Position numbers and translations under genes: made by a program. A DNA stretch of 64,000 nt from Scandinavium manionii (GTDB taxonomy: Bacteria > Pseudomonadota > Gammaproteobacteria > Enterobacterales > Enterobacteriaceae), in the NCBI RefSeq assembly GCF_024764775.1, contig NZ_JALIGC010000033.1, forward strand, positions 124,001-188,000. The letters are read 5' to 3'. Under the pieces are notes generated by a model that had not been told where the DNA came from, searched no databases, and saw only the letters and a list, made by a program, of their open reading frames with translations. Shown one piece after another: positions 42,714 through 50,185 of the stretch (position 1 is the first letter of the stretch; each line of letters opens with the position of its first letter).

Positions 42714-45488
42714 ATGAAAACTATAAACGCGTTCAAAATCGAGAAAAGAGCTCTCATTTTCTCTTTGTTAGCTATCATTTTGATAGTCAATGCCGCTCTG
42801 CTATTACTTTCTTATCTTGACATGATTCGCAGCGCACGCTTCGCCATCTCTGACGTAGCTGTCGTAATCAATCAAAATATTGAGAAAAATAAAAATATCT
42901 CGACGGCACTTGGGGATCTTGTTGCTCTTTCCAGTAATGATATTGCCGGGAAATTGGGTTCCAGCGTTAATTTCAAAGAAAATGAATTAGACCCATCACT
43001 GTATCAGAAACATATAATGTTTGCCTCTGGTGAGGTGAGCGTTAACGATCGAAAAATATCTGCGATTCTCAATTCATTTTGGAATAGCCTTAGTGATGAA
43101 AACAAAACATCTTACTGGACTTATTTCTTCAGCGCGAATCTTAACTACGCATACAGTTTTGAAGCGGTAAAGAAAAACGGATATAAATTCACATCACCTC
43201 ACCTGGCAATCAGTTCATATTTAGACGAAGTCTCCAGGAAAGTTAAAGCTGAAAAAGCATTTCTGGTATCAGAACGTCTTTACAGCGATGTTTATACCGA
43301 TTCACTAACCGGACTTCCGGTTATTACGTTCAGCGTGCCTGTTATTTCAAACAATCTAAATTATAATAAAAGCAGCATTGAAGGAATTATCTCCACCGAT
43401 TATACCTCCAAAGACCTGTCTGAGTTGTTTAATAAATACTTCATCCAAACCGGTATCACTCCCTCCTCTTATCAACTTACTCTGCAGAGCAGACGCGGTG
43501 GTCCAGATCTGGCGATAACGCCTACAAAAATAGATTATACCCCTTTCCCAATTGTGCAAATACCATTTACGGCGGGCTTTATCATCAACGCGAAGGTCGG
43601 TGTATATAATGTCCTGCACCACAGACCATGGCGATTCGTCTTTACTAATCTTATCCTGCTGATTTTTTTCGCTTCGTCAATAAATGCGTACCGCAATATC
43701 ATGAACATGTTGAAACGACTCAGCTACGACTCGTTGACCCGTGCATTCTCCCGGGAAGGCGGGGAGGTCATCATCAACTCTATGTCCGCACATGAATCCT
43801 GGATAATCGTGGCGGTGGATCTGGATTTGTTCAAGGATATCAATGACACCTACGGGCATCATGTCGGTGACCTTTCTCTGGCGTATTTCTCTGATACGCT
43901 AATCAGGACGTTGCGAGCTTCTGATACGATTATTCGCATGGGGGGAGACGAGTTCCTGCTGCTGATGCCATGGTGTAACTATTCGTCAGCCAGTGCGCTA
44001 ATGCAGCAGGCACAGAAAAAGCTCAAACATTTTCAATATGACAGTATTACTATCCCAATTTCGTGCTCATATGGCATCCAGGAATTTACCGGTGATTTTG
44101 CCAAGGATTGTCAAATCGCCGACGAAAAGCTATACGTCATGAAGAATCGACCGACCCGCCTACCGAGCCGTGAGAAAGTCACACCGGCTGAAAAGCTTCC
44201 GCACCCTATGCTGGAGAAGGATGTCGAAACCGGCTCTCTGACGATATCCGGGTTGCGCCATCATCCTGAATACCTGGATAACCGTAGCGTTCTGATGCTG
44301 GTCCATCTTAGTAATCACTCTTCGCTTACTAACCTGTTGGGCCAGGATTATGGCCGCTCATTAATGAAATATATGATTTCACGCATCACGGATACTTTCC
44401 CGGAAGACATCATCATTTGCCGTGAACGCATGGATAAGCTTGTGGTTATTCTCCCTCCCGTCAAAACGGTGGAGCAACTCAGCTTATGGAAGCAAAAAGC
44501 ACATTCGCTCTTCAGTATTAAGGATATGCCAAATATCGGCCAACATGAATTGCGTATCGAAGGTAACGCCGGTCTGGCGGAGGAAGCTCTAACACCTGAA
44601 AACCTTGATGAAGTTTTACGCTATGCGGGCATCGCCCTGCATCATGCCCGCCGCGAGGGTAATGGCAAAGTAACCCTTTTCACTCCGGACATGCATGCCT
44701 CCGGACTGCTGCATATTCAGCTACATGAACAACTGAGCCACGCACTTGAGCGCGAAGAGTTCTATCTTGTGATGCAGCCAATTGTTGGATTGGATGGAAA
44801 TACGGAATGTCGCGAAGGTGAATGTCTGGTGCGCTGGGAAAGCCCGGTGCTGGGGAATGTGCCGCCGGATCAATTTATCACAATAGCGGAAGATACAGGC
44901 CTCATAATTCCACTGGGTGAATGGATCATTAACAATGCTTGCCGCGAGCTGGCCGCCCTGATGGCTCGCGGCAACTGCGAAGATTTCAAACTGCATATTA
45001 ATATCTCCCCCATCCAGCTACAAGCGAATGAGTTCGCAGAAGTAGTGGTTGAGTCACTCCGACAGCATGGATTACAGGGTTATAATCTTTGCATCGAAAT
45101 TACCGAGGGTGTTTTGGTTGGCAGTGGAACCAATACTTGCCGACATCTGAATGTCTTACGTGAAATCGGCGTCACTATCTCCCTGGATGACTTTGGTTCA
45201 GGTTATTCCAGTCTTTCTTATCTGCATACGCTCCCGTTTGATCAACTTAAAATTGACCGCCAGTTTGTCAGTGGTGTAATGGAAGATAGCCGAAGCGAAT
45301 CGGTGATAAATTCCGTGTTGAGTCTTTCAAAAAGCTTTGGCGTTCCCTTAGTTGCTGAGGGGATTGAAGATCAGGAAACGGGTGATAAATTACACGCCAT
45401 GGGTTGTCTGCTTGCACAGGGCTATCACTATGGGCGACCGAAGCCGTTCAGCGAATGGCATATTGATAACGGTCAAATCGCTTTATAG
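42714..45488 (+). CDS. Membrane GGDEF/EAL c-di-GMP regulator
   Basis: This is a 924-residue inner-membrane protein. A signal anchor (about 16-37) is followed by a periplasmic sensor region of about 280 residues, a second membrane helix (about 305-325) and a GGDEF domain. RMGGDEF is at 408-414 with the inhibitory RASD site five residues before it. A region resembling a degenerate second GGDEF (about 510-680) comes next, then a C-terminal EAL domain. EAL residues appear intact: ECLVRW with the Glu at 703, HINIS, EITEGV, DDFGSGYSSLSY, LKIDRQF and AEGIED. The ATG reading MKTINAFKIEKR is preferred; a UUG 24 codons earlier is possible. Direction of activity cannot be decided. Confidence 0.88.
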   Translation: MKTINAFKIEKRALIFSLLAIILIVNAALLLLSYLDMIRSARFAISDVAVVINQNIEKNKNISTALGDLVALSSNDIAGKLGSSVNFKENELDPSLYQKHIMFASGEVSVNDRKISAILNSFWNSLSDENKTSYWTYFFSANLNYAYSFEAVKKNGYKFTSPHLAISSYLDEVSRKVKAEKAFLVSERLYSDVYTDSLTGLPVITFSVPVISNNLNYNKSSIEGIISTDYTSKDLSELFNKYFIQTGITPSSYQLTLQSRRGGPDLAITPTKIDYTPFPIVQIPFTAGFIINAKVGVYNVLHHRPWRFVFTNLILLIFFASSINAYRNIMNMLKRLSYDSLTRAFSREGGEVIINSMSAHESWIIVAVDLDLFKDINDTYGHHVGDLSLAYFSDTLIRTLRASDTIIRMGGDEFLLLMPWCNYSSASALMQQAQKKLKHFQYDSITIPISCSYGIQEFTGDFAKDCQIADEKLYVMKNRPTRLPSREKVTPAEKLPHPMLEKDVETGSLTISGLRHHPEYLDNRSVLMLVHLSNHSSLTNLLGQDYGRSLMKYMISRITDTFPEDIIICRERMDKLVVILPPVKTVEQLSLWKQKAHSLFSIKDMPNIGQHELRIEGNAGLAEEALTPENLDEVLRYAGIALHHARREGNGKVTLFTPDMHASGLLHIQLHEQLSHALEREEFYLVMQPIVGLDGNTECREGECLVRWESPVLGNVPPDQFITIAEDTGLIIPLGEWIINNACRELAALMARGNCEDFKLHINISPIQLQANEFAEVVVESLRQHGLQGYNLCIEITEGVLVGSGTNTCRHLNVLREIGVTISLDDFGSGYSSLSYLHTLPFDQLKIDRQFVSGVMEDSRSESVINSVLSLSKSFGVPLVAEGIEDQETGDKLHAMGCLLAQGYHYGRPKPFSEWHIDNGQIAL

Positions 45489-45493
45489 TTAAT

Positions 45494-45521
45494 AATGGGC
45501 TCTATTCAAATAGAGCCCATT
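45494..45521 (+). terminator. Hairpin after the GGDEF/EAL gene
   Basis: The perfect 11-bp arms AATGGGCTCTA and TAGAGCCCATT around TTCAAA start 5 bp after the stop. There is no T-run, so termination is likely but not certain. Confidence 0.6.
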
Positions 45522-45704
45522 AATCGCAGCGTTACACGGATGCACCTAAGCAGAGAACCGCTGCCTGTCAGACCACTTAACATACTGTTATCCAGAAGCT
45601 CAACGTGGGTTTTACACACAACAGGGGTGACAGCAGCTTCTTAAGAGCAACGGCTAACCATTACCTGTATTGCCAGAACGCAAGGGATAGCGGATGTGTT
45701 AAAT

Positions 45705-46151
45705 TTATTTTGGTACCCTAAGAACCTGACCAGGATAAATTTTATCGGGGCTTTTCAACATAGGTTTATTGGCATCGAAAATTTTGTTGTACTGATTAGC
45801 ATCACCATAAACTTGTTTAGAAATGCCACTCAGGGTATCGCCGGTTTTCACCGTGTAGTACTGACTTTCTGTAGCCGTATCTTTTACCGTAACGTTATCT
45901 TCCACTCCTGCAATCCCTGCCACGTTACCGACAGCAATCAGAATTTTTTCTTTTGCTTCCTGGCTTAAACCTTCGCCGGTAACAACAGCTTTACCATCTT
46001 CAACCTTCACATCAATTTTATCGGCATCCTGTAATCCATTCTTCTTGAGGTGCTCTTTAAGGAGTTCGTTTTGATCCGCGGCATGTGCCGTACCGGTGAC
46101 CGCCTCGAGTATCTTTTCACCCGCTTCTTTTACGAAACTGATTAAACCCAT
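45705..46151 (-). CDS. Kbp-like BON and LysM domain protein
   Basis: This is a 148-residue protein with a BON domain (about 28-93, including GEGLSQEAKEKILIAVGNVAG) and a C-terminal LysM domain (about 97-147, YYTVKTGDTLSGISKQVYGDA). It is strongly similar along its length to E. coli Kbp (YgaU, 149 residues), a cytosolic potassium-binding protein. Kbp normally lies elsewhere in enterobacterial genomes, so this may be a second copy or a relocated one. An excellent GGAGGA ribosome site precedes the ATG. It stands alone in the accessory segment. Confidence 0.88.
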   Translation of the reverse strand: MGLISFVKEAGEKILEAVTGTAHAADQNELLKEHLKKNGLQDADKIDVKVEDGKAVVTGEGLSQEAKEKILIAVGNVAGIAGVEDNVTVKDTATESQYYTVKTGDTLSGISKQVYGDANQYNKIFDANKPMLKSPDKIYPGQVLRVPK

Positions 46152-46425
46152 ACATCCTCCTGCTCATAATGAGATTCACCATTCAGTTTAGCAGAGGCCT
46201 GAGACAAGAGGGATGGACAGTTGGTACTGCCACATTAATCTTATCGATTTAACCTGAAGAATGATTTCCGCTTCAAGCATGAAGCGCACTTGCGTCGAAT
46301 GCGCGAGGAGCGGACTAAAGCATTAACTTAGCGATTGTACTCTCAGTTCCAGGCGGGGGGCTAATACGTACGGATGCCGGAATATTTCAGAAAGAGAGAC
46401 TCACTTTAGCGGTTTTTCACAAACA

Positions 46426-46992
46426 TCATATTGTGAGATTAAAGACGTTCTTAAACGCTTTTATCCCACTTTCGGTAAAGAGAACTTCTCTGTAACCGCT
46501 CACTCTGGATATCCACTGATTTTGCTCGAATGTCGCCAGCAACACCGCGCCTGCGCTTCCGCCAAGATGATACCTCCGCTCACTCCAGTCCAGACACCCG
46601 CACGCACACTTGCGCCTGGTTTGAGGAATAAAATTGATACCAAGCCCCTGAAACTTCTTGATTCCTAAGGATGACAATACATCACGCTCAGGTAGTAACC
46701 ACGCCTGCTCGACCATAAAATCATATATACCTACCGCCACTTCACCCGCCAGATGGTCATAACACGTTCTCGCCTTACGCAAATGTACCGGAGTTCTGGT
46801 ATTCAACTTTGGCTCTGTTTTCATTGAAACCCCCATCAAGGTTTCAAGTAGTGCAGCAATGTCTTGTCCAGACAGCCTGTAATAACGATGACGCCCCTGA
46901 GATAAACAACTTACCAGCTTGTTTTGCAGGAGTTTTGCCAGGTGAGCACTTGCTGTTGAGGGAGCAATGTTAGCAACAGCGCTTAGCGTGAC
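46426..46992 (-). pseudogene. ArsR-family regulator lacking its N-terminus
   Basis: The leftward frame from about 46992 reads as an ArsR-type winged-helix regulator from the middle of its DNA-binding domain: LSAVANIAPSTASAHLAKLL is the recognition helix region, then GRHRYYRLSG is the wing. The family's Cys-containing C-terminal motif (RRKCACGCLDWSERRYHLGG) follows, ending in a conserved FNLTI. The first about 35-40 residues of such regulators are missing. The open frame continues upstream without resemblance to the family and there is no usable start. It is joined to the start of a different gene by an apparent deletion. Most likely non-functional. Confidence 0.7.
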
Positions 46993-47113
46993 TTTGTTGG
47001 TCTGTGGTAAAAACTCCGCCACCTTCAAGCCCAATCCCGTGCTGACCAAGCGTAGAACCCAACAACGCAAGGCCGCCCGGCAAGTTGTCAAAAACGACAT
47101 GAATATCATACAT
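46970..47113 (-). pseudogene. Truncated ACT-domain-like protein
   Basis: The ATG overlaps the stop of the monooxygenase-like gene (ATGTATGA) and has AGGAG upstream. It opens a 47-codon frame: MYDIHVVFDNLPGGLALLGS, then TLGQHGIGLEGGGVFTTDQQ and SHAKRCC. The pattern (two beta strands, a PG turn, GxxLEGGGVF) fits the start of a small ACT-fold amino-acid-binding protein. Such proteins usually continue with AHFLVED and about 60 further residues. Here sequence of the ArsR regulator takes over in another frame and a stop follows. The ACT assignment is from pattern memory. Confidence 0.6.
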
Positions 47114-47429
47114 TCTGACCACTCCTGTTTTCTGACGAATACTCGCGCAATACATTCGCGACTCTTATTCTGTAATGGGAAAAGATTGTTTGCTGTCCCT
47201 CTTGTTGCGCCGCCTGATGTCGCATGTTTTTTTTCCATTCGAGTACTGCCTCTTCGTTTTCCCACCACGAAAGCGAGAGAACTTTTCCCTCGGTACTCAG
47301 GCTCCGAAACCGTTCGATTGAAATGAAGCCTTTTACATTATCGAGCTCGGGCCGAAGGTCATCCGCAAGTTGTAGATACCTTGCCTGATGTTTTGGAACT
47401 GTTTCTGCTTCAAAAAGGACTGCAATCAT
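47106..47429 (-). CDS. Antibiotic biosynthesis monooxygenase (ABM) family protein
   Basis: This is a 107-residue protein of the ABM/YgiN-like ferredoxin-fold family. Evidence is the N-terminal MIAVLFEAETVPKHQARYLQ, the FISIERFRSLSTEGKVLSLS core and the WWENEEAVLEWKKNMRHQAA segment with Trp and His residues common in this family. Such proteins act as small dimeric oxygenases or heme/quinone-interacting proteins. A GAGGAG site lies 6 bases before the ATG. It is first of a short operon whose next member is truncated. Upstream palindromes may bind the associated ArsR regulator. Substrate unknown. Confidence 0.82.
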   Translation of the reverse strand: MIAVLFEAETVPKHQARYLQLADDLRPELDNVKGFISIERFRSLSTEGKVLSLSWWENEEAVLEWKKNMRHQAAQQEGQQTIFSHYRIRVANVLREYSSENRSGQNV

Positions 47430-47455
47430 AACTATCTCCTCATTGTGAGCGACCC

Positions 47456-47498
47456 CACTATAGTGAGAGAAATAATTGATGCTTCGTTGGCGAACGAA
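47456..47498 (-). promoter_or_regulatory. Palindromes upstream of the ABM gene
   Basis: CACTATAGTG (47456-47465) is a perfect 10-bp palindrome containing a TATAGT -10-like element on the leftward strand. TTCGTT and AACGAA (47483-47498) form a second inverted repeat around GGCG. The placement fits an operator for a regulator such as the adjacent damaged ArsR gene. Confidence 0.45.
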
Positions 47499-47846
47499 AT
47501 GTTGATGAATGTTACCTGACTCTTATTCCCCTGCCATAAGAGATGTACTGAGGCGGTGGTAGGCGAATCTGTAAGGTCCACTCCTGGTACAAAGAGGTTT
47601 TCTCCAGAACGGAGAAACGCCTGCGTGTAGTAAAGATTTTGCCCAACCATTGTTCGGACATAAGCCAGAAAATATGACCAAACAATGCCTGGATAAACGG
47701 CAAAACGAGGACGAGACGATCTGCATTTTTCGTGTAAAAAAAATGTTAAGACCGATTTTGATGTGATATAAAAGAAAATAGGTCGGTCGTGAAAGTGAGG
47801 GGAATTTTCACGCTGATGCTGTAAGTCGCTGATGTGGCTTACAAAT
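47499..47846. other. Gap between the ABM operon and SdsR
   Basis: About 350 bp has several overlapping leftward open frames (for example one reading ...LMSEQWLGKIFTTRRRFS near 47600-47680) but none with a recognisable domain or good start. It may hold decayed coding DNA at the right edge of the accessory segment. Confidence 0.5.
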
Positions 47847-47950
47847 AAAAAGAGACCGAATACGATTCCTGTATTCGGTCCAGGGAAATGGCTCTTGGGA
47901 GAGAGCCGTGCGCTAAAAGTTGGCATTCATGCAGGCTAAAATCGCCTTGC
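47847..47950 (-). ncRNA. sdsR: SdsR (RyeB) sigma-S-dependent small RNA
   Basis: The leftward sequence starts GCAAGGCGATTTTAGCC and ends with the stem CCGAATACAGG/CCTGTATTCGG-type hairpin followed by a T-run. From the first G to the end of the T-run is exactly 104 nt, the E. coli size. The internal CACGGCTCTCTCCC segment is the conserved targeting region. SdsR is an Hfq-dependent RNA made in stationary phase that represses mutS, tolC and ompD-type messages. Confidence 0.95.
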
Positions 47951-47951
47951 C

Positions 47952-47963
47952 CTTTAAGAATAG
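47952..47963 (-). promoter_or_regulatory. Sigma-S -10 element of sdsR
   Basis: Leftward, CTATTCTTAA ends 2 bases before the SdsR 5' G. It carries the C at -13 and the TTAA extension typical of sigma-S promoters (consensus CTATACTTAA). Confidence 0.8.
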
Positions 47964-48038
47964 ATGACCATGCCAGGTTTTCCAGTCCGCGACAAAAGTG
48001 GTCAGAAAAAAACCGTGAGCAAAGCGTCACAAAACGCA

Positions 48039-48078
48039 AAAACCGCAAGCTTTCATCAGAAAAACTTGCGGTTTTTTA
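48039..48078. terminator. RyeA / yebY terminator
   Basis: AAAACCGCAAG and CTTGCGGTTTT pair around a central loop, with A-runs on the left and T-runs on the right, so both rightward RyeA and leftward yebY transcription can end here. Confidence 0.88.
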
Positions 48079-48106
48079 TTGTATGTCAATCAGTTAGCGT
48101 TCCAGC

Positions 48107-48445
48107 TCAGCAGAGCTTTTCAGCGCGAGCGATAAACGGTGCCAGGCTCATCTTTTGGCCTTCATGCGCCGGATCGTCGACCTGGATCACAGAAATCGGT
48201 TGGGCGTTACTCTTCCCTTCCTTCACTTCCTGCTCAGCAACTTCATTCAGCGGATATTGCATCAGCGTGCTGGGGTTTATGGCATACAGTGCATTGCCCG
48301 GACGACAGGTCAGCATGACCTCTTCACGATTGAATGCCCACTGTTCTTTACCCATCTCAAAACGACTGACGGTTATAATCTGCGGCGCCGCCAGTGCGGT
48401 TCCAGTTGTTGCCAATAACAACATTGATAAAACGAGTTTTTTCAT
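48107..48445 (-). CDS. yebY: YebY, periplasmic copper-associated protein
   Basis: This is a 112-residue protein with a signal peptide (MKKLVLSMLLLATTGTALA, cleaved before APQ), so it is periplasmic. The mature part has two cysteines (LTCRPGN and the C-terminal EKLC) that probably form a disulfide. It matches E. coli YebY (113 residues). The gene follows copD (yebZ) by 16 bp and yobA before that, an order linked to copper handling in E. coli. Exact role is not established. Confidence 0.93.
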   Translation of the reverse strand: MKKLVLSMLLLATTGTALAAPQIITVSRFEMGKEQWAFNREEVMLTCRPGNALYAINPSTLMQYPLNEVAEQEVKEGKSNAQPISVIQVDDPAHEGQKMSLAPFIARAEKLC

Positions 48446-48461
48446 GATCCTGCCACTTAAT

Positions 48462-49331
48462 TCAGAACGGTTCCCAGGTTGCGAAGAGGCTTACCGCCGC
48501 CAGCACCAAAGCCCCTAAAATCATTTCCGCCTGCGTAGTGCGCACAAACAGCGTCTGTATGCGCTGTCTGTCTGTCGCCATTCGCGGCACCAGAACATAC
48601 CTGTTCGCCAGGGCGATTACCACCATCAGCACCACTAACGCACATTTCACCAACAGCAGACGCCCATAGGCCGTATCCGTCACCAGTTGCCCCTGAATCA
48701 GCCATGCATTAGCCATGCCGCTCAGGATCACCCCAATTACTGCCAGATGGCCCCAGCGGGAAAAACGCATCATGGTATTGATAGCCGAGGTGCGCCAGGG
48801 GCCCCGCACCAGGCGCAGGCTGTACAGGAACGGCAGCAGGCCACCAAACCAGGCACCCGCGCACAGAAGGTGCACCGCGTGATTCATCCGCTGCAACCCG
48901 CCAACAATGCCATCGCGCATCGCCGCATGGCCTACGCCCGCCATGAGTAAAAATTGTGCAACGCACAGAATCAGCAACAGCGGTGCCAGCCGATGGGGTT
49001 TCAGACAAACAACGATTAGTGCTAACCACGTCAGCAGAATTTGCCACAGCCAGACGCTGCCAAAGCGCGTGCCCGCCACGGCGAGCCAGACATCAGGCTG
49101 CAGGACATCGCCCCAGCCGTTGCCCATTTGGCCGCCCTGTAGCATCAGCATTAACGTTGCCGTGACGGCGCTCACCAGCAACGCAACGCGCACAAACGGC
49201 AGGAAGCGTTGCATCATCAGCCGACGCAACTGAGGCGTCGCCCACCAGGCGCCATACAGCGCACAGCCGAAGGCGAGCATTACGGCAATGAAATGCAGGC
49301 CTCGCAGCCCGACATACACCGACGCCAGCAC
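48462..49331 (-). CDS. copD: CopD family membrane protein (YebZ)
   Basis: This is a 289-residue inner-membrane protein of the CopD family with about eight hydrophobic helices. Conserved His residues within the membrane region (GLRGLHFIAVM, GVGHAAMR, MNHAVHLLCAGAWFGGLLP) are the likely copper sites. CopD with the periplasmic CopC-like YobA is thought to move or bind copper at the inner membrane. Its start is 2 bp from the yobA stop, so translation is probably coupled. Length equals E. coli YebZ within one residue. Confidence 0.94.
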   Translation of the reverse strand: MLASVYVGLRGLHFIAVMLAFGCALYGAWWATPQLRRLMMQRFLPFVRVALLVSAVTATLMLMLQGGQMGNGWGDVLQPDVWLAVAGTRFGSVWLWQILLTWLALIVVCLKPHRLAPLLLILCVAQFLLMAGVGHAAMRDGIVGGLQRMNHAVHLLCAGAWFGGLLPFLYSLRLVRGPWRTSAINTMMRFSRWGHLAVIGVILSGMANAWLIQGQLVTDTAYGRLLLVKCALVVLMVVIALANRYVLVPRMATDRQRIQTLFVRTTQAEMILGALVLAAVSLFATWEPF

Positions 49332-49333
49332 GG

Positions 49334-49708
49334 TTATTTCACGCTAAAGTGGTACTGGCCTTTAGTTTTGTGACCGTCCACCGACACCACGTGCCAGTCA
49401 ACGGTGTAATCGCCGGGCTTAAGAGACTGTTCGACCGGGACGATAAGCTGAGTGTTGTCTTTTTCATTGAGCTTCACAGCGCCAACAGGCACCTGCGCCT
49501 GTTGTGGACCCGTCAGCGTGACACCACTGAATTTCACTTCAACCCCTTCGGAATAGTTAAGGGTCAGCGCCTGCGGAGCCGCAGTGACCTGTGCGTCAGC
49601 AGCAGGGTATTGATGTTTAAGATGGGCATGGGCGAAGGCCGCTGAAGTGGTAAAAACGCAGGTCAGGAAAATACCGGTGCGCAGCGCGCGGGAGGCAATA
49701 CGGTTCAT
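49334..49708 (-). CDS. yobA: CopC-like periplasmic copper protein YobA
   Basis: This is a 124-residue protein with a signal peptide (first about 26 residues, ending AFA) exposing an N-terminal HAHLKHQYPAAD in the mature form. That His is a known Cu(II) ligand in CopC proteins. Further His and Asp residues appear in VDWHVVSVDGHKTKGQYHFSV. The CopC beta-barrel domain fills the mature protein. It is first in the yobA-copD-yebY operon and divergent from holE. Confidence 0.94.
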   Translation of the reverse strand: MNRIASRALRTGIFLTCVFTTSAAFAHAHLKHQYPAADAQVTAAPQALTLNYSEGVEVKFSGVTLTGPQQAQVPVGAVKLNEKDNTQLIVPVEQSLKPGDYTVDWHVVSVDGHKTKGQYHFSVK

Positions 49709-49846
49709 TCTCTACATTCCCTTTTGTTATATATCTGGGTGAGAGAATAACCTCGTATAATGTTTACGTCGAGATTCACCGCCGTTGGTCTTGCTATTTC
49801 TCGACACTCTTAGTACTTTCAGGCCCGATATCAGAAGGAGCCCAAG

Positions 49847-50077
49847 ATGAACACTAATCTGGCAAAACTTCCCCAGGATGAGATGGACAAAATTAATGTC
49901 GATTTGGCCGCCGCCGGGGTTGCATTTAAAGAGCGCTACAATATGCCTATCGTGGCAGAAGTGGTGGAACGTGAGCAGCCTACGCACCTTCGCGACTGGT
50001 TCCGCGAGCGTCTGATCGCGCATCGTCTGGCTTCGGTAAACTTGTCCCGTCTACCGTACGAACCGAAACAGAAGTAA
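49847..50077 (+). CDS. holE: DNA polymerase III theta subunit
   Basis: HolE is the theta subunit of the polymerase III core; it binds and stabilises the epsilon proofreading subunit. The 76-residue sequence is almost identical to E. coli theta (MNTNLAKLPQDEMDKINVDL, then AAAGVAFKERYNMP), with the tail KQK. An AGGAG ribosome site lies 9 bases before the ATG. It is a single gene divergent from the copper operon. The gene is dispensable in E. coli. Confidence 0.97.
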   Translation: MNTNLAKLPQDEMDKINVDLAAAGVAFKERYNMPIVAEVVEREQPTHLRDWFRERLIAHRLASVNLSRLPYEPKQK

Positions 50078-50185
50078 GAATTACTGACTGTTACACTTCC
50101 TTACACTACCACTGCTACAATCTTGAGAAAATTCTCATGTATGACTCAGGGACTCTGAGTCAGGAAAAGTGATAAGGAAGCCACT

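Larger units (their letters stand above)
47831..48079 (+). ncRNA. ryeA: RyeA (SraC), antisense partner of SdsR
   Basis: In E. coli a transcript of about 249 nt, RyeA/SraC, runs opposite to SdsR and covers it completely. The same arrangement is present: rightward DNA through the SdsR complement ends at a clear terminator at 48039-48078. The 3' end is supported by that terminator; the 5' end is set only by the E. coli length. In E. coli and Salmonella the pair act as mutual antisense RNAs. Confidence 0.7.

Noticed and set aside
47432..47926. Leftward 164-codon frame overlapping SdsR
   Set aside because: It starts inside the SdsR RNA gene and shows no domain; the sRNA is a far better explanation for the conserved part.
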